Notes under the pieces: model-generated
What the model saw: only the letters and a program-made list of their open reading frames with translations
Databases searched by the model: none
What the model was told of the DNA's origin: nothing
Shown here: piece after piece, positions 1-6,277 of the stretch
How positions within the stretch are numbered: the stretch's first letter is position 1
Layout: each line of letters starts with the position of its first letter
Source: Opitutia bacterium UBA957
GTDB taxonomy: Bacteria > Verrucomicrobiota > Verrucomicrobiia > Opitutales > UBA953
Direction of reading: 5' to 3'
DNA length: 10,434 nucleotides
Assembly: GCA_002293065.1 (NCBI GenBank)
Contig: DBCN01000043.1
Coordinates: 1-10,434 of the forward strand
Position numbers and translations under genes: made by a program

Positions 1-1
1 C

Positions 2-193
2 GTCGGCGGCGGCGACAGCTTCGCTTCCGGCCTGGTCTTCGGCTTCCTCGAACACAACGACGCCCAGAAGGCCGTGAACTACGGTGCTGCCCACGGCGCC
101 TTGGCCTCCACGACCCCGGGCGACACCTCGATGGTCACCCGCAAGGAAGTCGAGAAGCAGCTCTCCGGTGGTGGCGCCCGCGTCGTCCGCTAA
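2..193 (+). CDS. kdgK: PfkB-family sugar kinase, C-terminal fragment (probable 2-keto-3-deoxygluconate kinase)
   Basis: Only the last 63 codons are in the window; the gene continues upstream of base 1. The fragment opens with VGGGDSFASGL, which matches the second PfkB/ribokinase signature (family form GAGDxF), where the Asp is the catalytic base and the glycines form the anion hole. The GGGDSF variant is common in KDG kinases. The family phosphorylates sugars with ATP; 2-keto-3-deoxygluconate is the inferred substrate because the next two genes belong to glucuronate catabolism, whose final kinase step makes KDPG. The C-terminus (ending GGGARVVR) shows no truncation. Substrate is inferred from context; another PfkB specificity such as fructokinase cannot be excluded from this piece alone. 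The following gene begins 69 nt downstream on the same strand. Confidence 0.85.
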   Translation, partial: VGGGDSFASGLVFGFLEHNDAQKAVNYGAAHGALASTTPGDTSMVTRKEVEKQLSGGGARVVR

Positions 194-262
194 TCCGACC
201 CCGCCCATCCCCCGCCCACCTTCCGGTCCCCCATCTTCCCATCCCCTAAGACCTTCGTCACC
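194..262 (+). other. C-rich, G-poor intergenic tract (possible Rho-utilisation-like leader)
   Basis: The 69-nt spacer between the kinase stop and the oxidoreductase start is about 58% C (40 of 69 by count) and about 10% G (7 of 69), strongly skewed compared with the flanking genes. C-rich, G-poor, unstructured RNA is the known character of Rho-loading sites. No hairpin, Shine-Dalgarno motif or promoter was recognised in it. A role in Rho-dependent attenuation between the kinase and the downstream genes is speculation from composition only. Confidence 0.2.
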
Positions 263-1027
263 ATGTCCTCCCTCTTCTCCCTCCAAGGCCGCACCGCCGT
301 CGTCATCGGCGGCACCGGTGAACTCTGCGGCGCCATGGCCGAAGGTTTCGCCGGCGCCGGTGCGCACGTGATCCTCGTCGGTCGCGACCCCGTCAAGGCC
401 GAGGCCCGCCTCGCCAAGATCAAGGCCGCCGGCGGCTCCGGTGAATTCAAGGTCGGCGAAGCCACCAACAAGGCCGACCTCATCCGCCTGCGCGATGAGA
501 TCCTGGCCCAGCACGGCAAGGTCGACATCCTCGTGAACGGTGCGGGCGTCAACTCCCCGACGCCCTTCCTCGAAATCGACGAAGCCCAACTCGACCGCAT
601 CCTGACCGTGAACATCAAGGGCGTGGTCTTCGGTTGCCAGGTCTTCGGCGAAGTCATGGTCAAGGCCGGCGCCGGCTCGATCATCAACCTCGGCTCCGAA
701 TCGGCCATCCTGCCGCTCTCGCGCGTCTTCACCTACTCGGCCTCCAAGGCGGCCGTGCACAACCTCTCCAAGAACCTCGCCCGCGAATGGGCGCCGAAGG
801 GCGTCCGCGTGAACACGCTCGTCCCCGGCTTCTTCCCGGCCGAACAGAACCGCAAGGTCCTCACGCCCGAGCGCGTGGCCTCGATCCTCGGCAAGACCCC
901 GATGGCACGCTTCGGCGAAGCCAAGGAACTCATCGGTGCCTCGCTGCTCTTGGCGTCCGACGCCGGCAGCTTCATCACCGGCTCCGAAATCGTCGTCGAC
1001 GGCGGTTTCGCCGCGATGTCCATCTAA
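263..1027 (+). CDS. SDR-family oxidoreductase, probable fructuronate/mannonate oxidoreductase
   Basis: This is a 254-aa classical short-chain dehydrogenase, the usual length for the family. The glycine-rich nucleotide site is VVIGGTGELCG (13–23), a variant of TGxxxGxG with a Cys before the last Gly. The NxAG motif appears as NGAG (92–95), with the tetrad Asn at N117, Ser at S145, Tyr at Y158 and Lys at K162 (YSASK), and PG at 188–189. The catalytic set is complete, so it should be an active cytoplasmic NAD(P)H enzyme. Lying between a KDG-type kinase and uxaC, it most likely reduces D-fructuronate to D-mannonate, the step done in E. coli by the unrelated long-chain enzyme UxuB. A KduD-like 2-deoxygluconate dehydrogenase role is the main alternative. 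It starts at ATG in GTCACCATG without a Shine-Dalgarno motif and ends 18 nt before uxaC. Family is certain; substrate is inferred. Confidence 0.88.
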   Translation: MSSLFSLQGRTAVVIGGTGELCGAMAEGFAGAGAHVILVGRDPVKAEARLAKIKAAGGSGEFKVGEATNKADLIRLRDEILAQHGKVDILVNGAGVNSPTPFLEIDEAQLDRILTVNIKGVVFGCQVFGEVMVKAGAGSIINLGSESAILPLSRVFTYSASKAAVHNLSKNLAREWAPKGVRVNTLVPGFFPAEQNRKVLTPERVASILGKTPMARFGEAKELIGASLLLASDAGSFITGSEIVVDGGFAAMSI

Positions 1028-1045
1028 CCCCCGAGCTACTCGACG

Positions 1046-2452
1046 ATGGCCTTCATGGACGACCACTTCATCCTTTCGACCGATACGGCGCAGAAGCTGT
1101 ACCACGGCACGGCGAAAGACCAGGCGATCGTGGACTACCACTGTCACCTGAGCCCGAAGGACATCGCCGATGACCGTCGCTTCGAGGACCTGACCGCCAT
1201 CTGGCTGGCCGGGGACCACTACAAGTGGCGCGCCATGCGGGCCAACGGCGTCAACGAGGAGATCATCACCGGCGCGGGATCGTCGCCGCGCGAGAAATTC
1301 CAGGCTTGGGCCGAGACGGTCCCACACACGCTACGCAACCCGCTCTTCCACTGGACCCACCTCGAACTGCGCCGCCACTTCGGCATCACGGACATCCTCG
1401 ATGGTCAGTCCGCGCAGAAGATCTGGGACGAAGCCAACCGCCAGCTCCAGCACGGTGACCTCACCGCCCGCGGTATCCTCAAGAAGATGAAGGTCGAAGT
1501 CGTCGGAACCACCGACGACCCCGCTGACTCGCTCGACCTCCACCACGCCATCGCGAAGTCCGGCTGCGCCACCCGCGTCGTCCCGACCTATCGCCCCGAC
1601 GCCTGCCTCAAGGTCCGCCAGCCTGAACGCGTGCAAGCCTGGGCCAAGCGCCTCGCCGCTGCCACGGGCAAGGGCGCCGACACCTTCGCCGGCCTGATCG
1701 CCGGCCTCAACCAACGCCACGATGATTTCGCCGCCGCCGGTTGCCGCGCCACCGACCACGGCCTCGACTACCTGCCCGACGCCAGCTGCACCGAGGCGGA
1801 AGCCAAGGCCATCTGGGAACGCGCCATCGCCGGCCATGCCGCCACGCTCGAGGAGTCCGAGAAGTTCACGGCCTTCATCATGCTGCACGTCGGCCGTCTC
1901 AACCACGCCAAGGGCTGGGCCACCCAGCTCCACCTCGGCGCGGTCCGCGACCCGAACCTCGGCCTGCTCAAGCGGCTCGGTTCCGATGCGGGTTGCGACA
2001 CGATCGGCGACTTCCGCCAAGGCCCCGGCCTCATCCGCTGGTTCGGCACCCTCTCGGGCGAGAACGCCCTCGGCAAAGTCATCCTCTACAACCTCAACCC
2101 CGCCGATACCGCCCTCTTCGCGTGCCTCCCCGGCTCGTTCCAGGACGGCCTCACGCCGGGCAAGATCCAGTACGGCTCGGGCTGGTGGTTCCTCGACCAG
2201 GAACGCGGCATGCGCGACCAGATGAACATGCTCTCCGACCTCGGCCTGCTCGGCCGCTTCATCGGCATGATCACCGACTCCCGCTCCTTCCTCTCGTATC
2301 CGCGCCACGAATACTTCCGCCGCATCCTGTGCGACCTCGTCGGCCAGGACGTCGAATCCGGACGCATCCCGGACCGCGCGGAGTGGAACGAACGCCTCGT
2401 CGCCGACGTCTGCTACCGCAACGCCCGCCAGTACTTCGGCTTCAAGGCCTAA
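1046..2452 (+). CDS. uxaC: Glucuronate isomerase (uronate isomerase) UxaC
   Basis: This 468-aa protein is full length for UxaC (E. coli about 470 aa). UxaC converts D-glucuronate to D-fructuronate (and galacturonate to tagaturonate) in the cytoplasm as the first step of hexuronate breakdown; it belongs to the amidohydrolase superfamily. Visible hallmarks are the N-terminal metal motif DYHCHLSP with H32 and H34, GDHYKWRAMRANGV at 57–70, HWTHLELRRHFGI near 102–114, VGTTDDP at 153–159 and the C-terminal block TDSRSFLSYPRHEYFRRIL at 410–428. The ATG at 1046 matches the family N-terminus; the alternative ATG three codons later would remove little. It follows the SDR gene by 18 nt and is presumably co-transcribed with it, so the two supply sequential reactions. 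No truncation or frameshift is visible. The family assignment is secure. Confidence 0.97.
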   Translation: MAFMDDHFILSTDTAQKLYHGTAKDQAIVDYHCHLSPKDIADDRRFEDLTAIWLAGDHYKWRAMRANGVNEEIITGAGSSPREKFQAWAETVPHTLRNPLFHWTHLELRRHFGITDILDGQSAQKIWDEANRQLQHGDLTARGILKKMKVEVVGTTDDPADSLDLHHAIAKSGCATRVVPTYRPDACLKVRQPERVQAWAKRLAAATGKGADTFAGLIAGLNQRHDDFAAAGCRATDHGLDYLPDASCTEAEAKAIWERAIAGHAATLEESEKFTAFIMLHVGRLNHAKGWATQLHLGAVRDPNLGLLKRLGSDAGCDTIGDFRQGPGLIRWFGTLSGENALGKVILYNLNPADTALFACLPGSFQDGLTPGKIQYGSGWWFLDQERGMRDQMNMLSDLGLLGRFIGMITDSRSFLSYPRHEYFRRILCDLVGQDVESGRIPDRAEWNERLVADVCYRNARQYFGFKA

Positions 2453-2511
2453 GCGGCTGAGTATGGCTGGTTTGACTTCGGGGCCCGGCTGCCCAGATTA
2501 CCCCCACCCCC

Positions 2512-3000
2512 ATGCTTCTCGGCTTCATCCGGTGGTTTTTTCCCTGCCTGCTTTGGTGCGTCGGACTTCAAGGCCCTGCGACCAAAGGCGCCAGCGGCTT
2601 CGGTGAAGACGAATTGGTCGATAAACGGGAACTGACACCCTTCGAACGCGCGCTCAAGGCAACCTGCACTGGGTTGTTTGTCGTGGCATCTATCTCCAAC
2701 TTCACTGAGGTGTTCGATTTCCTCTTCGAAACAACCTCGTACTGGTGCGCCCTGCCCTCCGTCGCCTGGATTCTTTTCATGCTTTTCCGGCGCTCCGTAC
2801 CGATGGACGCAGAGGCCATCGGTACGGGATTATGGACCTTCGCCCCGTTCGTCTCCTTCTTGCTCTGGCTCCTTATCGGATTCATCCGATTCGACCTGAT
2901 ACCCTACGATTGCCTCATCTGGCAAGTCGGCGGCGTTGGTGCGATGATCGCTTACGGAATCTTTCGCGACATCTCAAAGGAGATTAAAGAATCGAATTGA
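2512..3000 (+). CDS. Small multi-pass membrane protein of unknown function, first of two tandem paralogues
   Basis: I do not recognise this 162-aa protein. It has an N-terminal hydrophobic stretch (about 1–20, containing LLWCVG), a polar acidic segment (about 28–45, GFGEDELVDKRE) and hydrophobic stretches near 50–65, 77–93, 105–126 and 133–150, so an inner-membrane protein with about four or five spans is likely. No signal peptidase site or enzyme motif is seen. It is clearly paralogous to the next gene: in the block 76–113, 27 of 38 residues are identical, including SYWCALP, PMDAE, IG and GLWT. Base use differs from neighbours: one 60-nt stretch near its 3' end (2941–3000) is 42% GC and another (2701–2760) is 55%, which may indicate a lower expression level or a more recent arrival. 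The ATG follows a C-rich spacer without a Shine-Dalgarno motif. It is a real gene because the paralogue preserves its frame. Confidence 0.8.
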   Translation: MLLGFIRWFFPCLLWCVGLQGPATKGASGFGEDELVDKRELTPFERALKATCTGLFVVASISNFTEVFDFLFETTSYWCALPSVAWILFMLFRRSVPMDAEAIGTGLWTFAPFVSFLLWLLIGFIRFDLIPYDCLIWQVGGVGAMIAYGIFRDISKEIKESN

Positions 3001-3005
3001 TCACG

Positions 3006-3497
3006 ATGCTGCCCCGCATCTTCCAGCGCCCGTTGAAGTTCATCCTTTGGTGCACCGGCGTGGAACTGGTACCGAGCCCCGCAAGCACCACTGGGTTCGA
3101 CATCGACGACCTCGCGCCGCGGCGGGCTCCGCTCCTCATTGAACGCGGCCTTAAAGCTTTCTGCTCACTGCTCTTCCTCGTCACCTCGGTCGTCTACGTG
3201 TTCCGCTGGTGGCCGTGGCTCCTCAACGCCGACAGCTATTGGTGCGCCCTCCCCACCGCGGCTTGGGTTTTGTTCATGCTGCTCAGGCATGAGACGCCCA
3301 TGGACGCCGAGTCCATCGGCGTCGGCCTCTGGACGCTTTCACCTTTCATCGCCATCGCCTTCGAAGCCGGCGGCGGGTTCGTCCACCTGGACTTGATGCC
3401 CTTGCAGTCGCTCCTCTGGCAGGCCGTCGCCATCGCCCTGATGATCGCCGGAGGGCTGATCCGTGACCTCGTCCGGGAAATGAATCCCCCCGCTTAA
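3006..3497 (+). CDS. Small multi-pass membrane protein of unknown function, second of two tandem paralogues
   Basis: This 163-aa protein is unrecognised but homologous to the preceding one. From the ATG at 3006 the two proteins align from residue 1, with LWC at 14–16 in both; a TTG at 2997 would add three residues and overlap the upstream stop, and is less likely. Conserved features are SYWCALP (77–83), AWVLFML (86–92), PMDAESIG (98–105), GLWT (107–110) and PF (113–114); the shared Cys, Trp and PMDAE motif suggest a maintained function. Hydrophobic stretches lie near 10–20, 52–66, 78–93, 105–119 and 134–152, with a charged linker around 30–50. The loop at 66–76 is Trp-rich (RWWPWLL). Its first 60 nt are about 62% GC, unlike its sister. 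The 5-nt spacing suggests co-transcription and translational coupling. Nothing in the neighbourhood indicates a role. Confidence 0.8.
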   Translation: MLPRIFQRPLKFILWCTGVELVPSPASTTGFDIDDLAPRRAPLLIERGLKAFCSLLFLVTSVVYVFRWWPWLLNADSYWCALPTAAWVLFMLLRHETPMDAESIGVGLWTLSPFIAIAFEAGGGFVHLDLMPLQSLLWQAVAIALMIAGGLIRDLVREMNPPA

Positions 3498-3543
3498 AGG
3501 CCCTTTTCTGTCTTAAAGAGGCTTTAGAGAGGCCGAGTTGGAC

Positions 3544-3573
3544 TTGCCAACCCGCCGAGCGCGTATCAGATAA
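3544..3573 (+). promoter_or_regulatory. Possible sigma-70-like promoter for the thioredoxin-like gene
   Basis: TTGCCA (3544–3549; 5 of 6 matches to TTGACA) is followed after 18 nt by GATAAA (3568–3573; 4 of 6 matches to TATAAT). The predicted transcription start would fall almost on the ATG at 3578, implying a leaderless or near-leaderless mRNA. A small dyad, GTTGG (3537–3541) and CCAAC (3547–3551), overlaps the -35 element and could be an operator. Such matches arise easily by chance, so this is a weak call. Confidence 0.22.
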
Positions 3574-3577
3574 AGCC

Positions 3578-4117
3578 ATGCGCCTCCTCACCCTCCTCGC
3601 CGCCCTGCTCGTTCTCCCGGCCTTCGCCGCCGACAAGAAGGAAAAGACCTATGCTCTCCGCGACTTCGCTTGGGGCAAGTCCATCAGCGGTCCCTCGGTC
3701 ACCATGGGCAAGCTCGCCGGCAAAGCCGTGGTCCTCGAAGGTTGGGGCGTCAAGTGCCCGCCCTGCATCGCCAGCCTCCCTCACCTTCAGGAACTTTCCG
3801 AAAAGTATAAGGATACCCTCGTCGTGATCGGTGCCGAGTGCCAAGGCCATACCGCCAAGGAAATCGCGGTCGTGACCAAGAAGGCCGGCGTTCAATACTC
3901 CATCGTCTCCGGCATCACCAAGACGCCGATTCAGTTCTCCGGCATCCCCAAGGTCTTCGTCTTCGACAACAAGGGTAAGCTCGTCTTCGACGGCAGCCCC
4001 TCCGACGCCGGCTTCATGGAAGCCGTGAAGAACGTCGCCGAGAAGGCCGACGCCAAGGCCGCCCCTGCGACCACCCCGGCCCCTGGCGCCAAGCCAGCGG
4101 CCGCCAAGTCGGTCTAA
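3578..4117 (+). CDS. Exported TlpA/thioredoxin-like disulfide oxidoreductase
   Basis: This 179-aa protein starts with a clear Sec signal peptide (MRLL, a hydrophobic core, then LPAFAAD with probable cleavage after A17 or A18), placing it in the periplasm. The mature part is a thioredoxin fold of the TlpA/AhpC-TSA type: WGVKCPPC gives a CPPC active site (C60, C63), LVVIGAECQG (81–90) is a central strand with an extra Cys at 88, and GIPKVFVFD (122–130) holds the cis-proline P124 expected opposite the active site. Residues from about 158 on form an Ala/Pro/Lys-rich low-complexity tail. TlpA-like proteins reduce disulfides in cytochrome c maturation or other envelope proteins; no specific partner can be read here. 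An alkyl hydroperoxide role is unlikely with a CPPC motif. The gene converges with alr, stop codons 4 nt apart. Family is secure, physiological role open. Confidence 0.88.
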   Translation: MRLLTLLAALLVLPAFAADKKEKTYALRDFAWGKSISGPSVTMGKLAGKAVVLEGWGVKCPPCIASLPHLQELSEKYKDTLVVIGAECQGHTAKEIAVVTKKAGVQYSIVSGITKTPIQFSGIPKVFVFDNKGKLVFDGSPSDAGFMEAVKNVAEKADAKAAPATTPAPGAKPAAAKSV

Positions 4118-4121
4118 GGAC

Positions 4122-5264
4122 TTAGGTCCGGTCGGTCCGGTAGACGCGCTGGACCCGCTGGGTGAGCGTGCAGAGGGCTTCCCAAGGAATGCAATCTGAC
4201 CAAGCACAAAACTCGGCCACCGTAATCCGGTCGGTGCCCTGTGCGCCAAGGATAGTCGCGATGTCACCGACGGCTGCTTCCGGGACGTCAGTGACGTCGA
4301 CAACGGTTTGATCCATGGTCACACGTCCGAGAATCGGGCAACGCTGACCACGCACCAGGAAAGAGCCACGGTTACTCGCTGCAGTCGGGACACCGTCCCC
4401 GTAACCGACAGCGATGACGGCCACCCGAGAATCCCGAGCAAGGCTCTTGGTGCGGTTATAACTGATGGCGGTCCCCTTCGGCAGGTCCTTCACCAGCACG
4501 ACGCGGGCGTGGAAGGACAAGACCGGATCGGGCTTCAGGCTGGCCAGGAACGAACCCGCCGATGGCGGCAGGCCATACTGCATGAGACCGATGCGGACGG
4601 CGTTGAACGGCGAAGCCGCGGAGAAGCTCTCCAAGCCGGCGCTGTTGTCCGCATGGATGAGCAGCTTGGCCCGGACGGTGGCGGGAATCGCCTCGAGGAG
4701 GTCGAGGAAGATCCGACGCTGCTGCGCGGTATAGACCGCATCGGCGTCGGCGTCCGAGAAGTGCGTGTAGACACCGCGCCATTCCAAACCCGGACTCGCC
4801 AGCACCTCGGCGAAGACCTCGCGGGCACGCTCATGCCAGACGCCCGCCCGGCCCATCCCCGTGTCGACCTTGACGTGCACGCGCACCTTGCGGCCATGGG
4901 ACGAACCCCCTGCGGCCAAAACCTTGGCCTCCTCCAGCGAATTGATGGTCAGGTCGAAACCATTCTCCGCCGCCCGCGCCACTTCATCGGGTAAGGTTGG
5001 GCTGAGCAGCAACGTGTCCCCTTCATGGCCGACTTCGCGGAGCCGGATGGCCTCGGCGACGTTGGCGACGGCGAACGCATCCACGCCGGCCTGCAGCAAA
5101 CGGCGCGCCACCTCCGGCATGCCATGCCCATAGGCGTCGGCCTTGACGACCGCGACGTAGCGCACGTGCCGCGGCAAGGCCTGCTTGATCCGACCGACGT
5201 TGCGGTCGATGGCCGGGAGGTCGATCTCGACCCAGGCGCGCGACTGGTTGAAAGGGCTGGTCAT
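4122..5264 (-). CDS. alr: Alanine racemase
   Basis: Alr is a PLP enzyme that interconverts L- and D-alanine in the cytoplasm and supplies D-alanine for peptidoglycan. The 380-aa product is typical in length. The PLP lysine is in VVKADAYGHG (K41), MGRAG near 137–141 contains the Arg that supports catalysis (R139), the second catalytic base is Y288 in AVGYGDG, and VTMDQ (around 315–319) is the conserved substrate-site Met–Asp motif. I chose the ATG at 5264 because it gives the family N-terminus (SRAWVEIDLPAIDRNV) and overlaps the tsaB stop as ATGA, which suggests translational coupling; a start at 5294 would add ten unlikely residues. It is the last gene of the minus-strand operon. The C-terminal codons contain a 9-bp near-tandem repeat. 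No Shine-Dalgarno motif precedes the start. Confidence 0.96.
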   Translation of the reverse strand: MTSPFNQSRAWVEIDLPAIDRNVGRIKQALPRHVRYVAVVKADAYGHGMPEVARRLLQAGVDAFAVANVAEAIRLREVGHEGDTLLLSPTLPDEVARAAENGFDLTINSLEEAKVLAAGGSSHGRKVRVHVKVDTGMGRAGVWHERAREVFAEVLASPGLEWRGVYTHFSDADADAVYTAQQRRIFLDLLEAIPATVRAKLLIHADNSAGLESFSAASPFNAVRIGLMQYGLPPSAGSFLASLKPDPVLSFHARVVLVKDLPKGTAISYNRTKSLARDSRVAVIAVGYGDGVPTAASNRGSFLVRGQRCPILGRVTMDQTVVDVTDVPEAAVGDIATILGAQGTDRITVAEFCAWSDCIPWEALCTLTQRVQRVYRTDRT

Positions 5265-5911
5265 GGCGTGCCGCGGTGGCGTTCGCCCGACCACGTTGCG
5301 AAATCGGCGGCCGCGTTCAAGGCCTCAGGCTTGGGTTCGCGTCGCAATACCCCGGCTTGCGTGAAAACCTTCGGAAGTTCGGCCCAGGCTTCGGACACGA
5401 CCACCGCCGCCGGCAAGACCTGCGGGGCCGACGTCACCGTGGTCAAAAGGCGCCCGGACAGGGCCGCCACCTGCTCCACCTCGCATTCACGCGCCGGACT
5501 GGGCAAACCATCGGCATCCACGGAGACGACGTGCCAGCGCTTGAGGCGCGATTCGGAGACGACATGGAAAGCCCCCGCCTCACCGCGCAGCCGCACGGCG
5601 GCGGCGAGCGCCACGAGCGGCTCCCAAACCCAGACCTCGCAGGGCTGCAGCGCCGCCCAGGTACGCACGGCCATCGCGGTGACGCGGATGCCGAGCATGG
5701 ACCCGGGGCCGACGCACACGGCAAAGGCGCGGAGGTCAGCGAACTGCAGGCCCGCCTTGGCCAAGGCCGCTTCCGCGCAGGCGAAGGTCGCTTCCAACGC
5801 CCCTTCCTCGGAATGCGCTTCCGCCACCCAGCGCCCCCCTTGCCACACGCCGACGCGCACGCCGTGACGGGCGGAGCCATCGAGCACGAGGCACGGTTCG
5901 GCGGGAGCCAT
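5261..5911 (-). CDS. tsaB: TsaB-like tRNA threonylcarbamoyladenosine biosynthesis protein (divergent)
   Basis: TsaB is the pseudo-enzyme partner that binds TsaD and is needed with TsaE and TsaC for the t6A modification of ANN-decoding tRNAs. The 216-aa length fits (about 220–230 usual). The N-terminal LVLDGSARHGVRVGVW resembles the ASKHA opening strand with D11, and CVGPGSMLGIRV (66–77) corresponds to the family hallmark GPGSFTGLRIG, here with Phe-Thr replaced by Met-Leu. The hydrophobic-helical middle and the C-terminal half are poorly conserved, as is common for TsaB. Because of the altered motif I treat the family as likely rather than certain; a related ASKHA fold protein is the alternative. 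It starts 5 nt after the hinT stop and its stop overlaps the alr start, so it is mid-operon. It should not be catalytic on its own. Confidence 0.78.
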   Translation of the reverse strand: MAPAEPCLVLDGSARHGVRVGVWQGGRWVAEAHSEEGALEATFACAEAALAKAGLQFADLRAFAVCVGPGSMLGIRVTAMAVRTWAALQPCEVWVWEPLVALAAAVRLRGEAGAFHVVSESRLKRWHVVSVDADGLPSPARECEVEQVAALSGRLLTTVTSAPQVLPAAVVVSEAWAELPKVFTQAGVLRREPKPEALNAAADFATWSGERHRGTP

Positions 5912-5916
5912 GGCGA

Positions 5917-6264
5917 TCAGCCCGGCGGCCAGCTCAGGGCGCGGCCACCGAGGAGATGCACGTGCAGGTGCGGGACGGACTCGCCACCATCGGGACCATT
6001 GTTGATCACGATGCGGAAACCTTTGGTGAGGTTGAGCTGACGGCTCAGTTGGGCGGCGACGAGCAACAAGTGTCCGAGCGTGGCCTGGTCTTCAGCAGCC
6101 GCTTCGGCCACGCGAGCGATGGGCTTCCGCGGCACGACGAGGACATGGACCGGCGCCTGCGGCGAGATGTCATGGAACGCCACGCACACGTCATCCTCGT
6201 GGATCAGCTTCGCGGGAATCTCGCGGTCGGCGATCTTCTGAAAAAGCGTCTTCGGGGTGTTCAT
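5917..6264 (-). CDS. hinT: HIT-domain purine nucleoside phosphoramidase (HinT type)
   Basis: HinT-type histidine-triad proteins hydrolyse AMP-lysine and other purine nucleoside phosphoramidates as cytoplasmic dimers. This 115-aa protein is full length. It begins TLFQKIADREIPAKLIHEDD, has DISPQAPVHVLVVPRKPI (32–49), INNGPDGG (87–94), the histidine triad HLHVH (H99, H101, H103; H101 is the nucleophile) and the typical C-terminus GGRALSWPPG. The ATG at 6264 is chosen because the family begins there; upstream in-frame codons would run back through the previous gene. It lies 8 nt after the stop of the unknown gene, without a Shine-Dalgarno motif, but a perfect TATAAT overlaps that stop and may give an additional promoter. 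The enzyme family is secure; the in vivo substrate is unknown, as in most bacteria. Confidence 0.95.
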   Translation of the reverse strand: MNTPKTLFQKIADREIPAKLIHEDDVCVAFHDISPQAPVHVLVVPRKPIARVAEAAAEDQATLGHLLLVAAQLSRQLNLTKGFRIVINNGPDGGESVPHLHVHLLGGRALSWPPG

Positions 6265-6271
6265 GGGGAAG

Positions 6272-6277
6272 ATTATA
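6272..6277 (-). promoter_or_regulatory. Perfect TATAAT -10-like box just upstream of hinT
   Basis: Read on the minus strand, TATAAT ends 7 nt before the hinT ATG and contains the TAA stop of the preceding gene. Transcription starting from it would begin at or next to the ATG, giving a leaderless hinT–tsaB–alr transcript. There is no convincing -35 at 16–18 nt (CGGCCG stands there), but a 5-bp dyad CCGTC/GACGG with a one-base centre lies at 6287–6297 and could bind an activator. In such GC-rich sequence a perfect -10 is notable, yet it may be coincidental. Confidence 0.3.

Noticed and set aside
1331..2308. 325-codon open frame on the - strand
   Set aside because: Antisense to uxaC, whose sense product matches the whole family; the shadow translation is biased to Glu, Ala, Val and Gly with no motif.
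2472..2501. TTGACT with GATTAC 18 nt downstream as a promoter for the first membrane gene
   Set aside because: The -10 match is only 3 of 6 and no other support is present.
3496..3526. AAAGGCCCTTT and TAAAG-AGG-CTTTA dyads after the second membrane gene as a terminator
   Set aside because: Stems are only about 4–5 bp with loops of three bases, and no T-run follows; not convincing as an intrinsic terminator.
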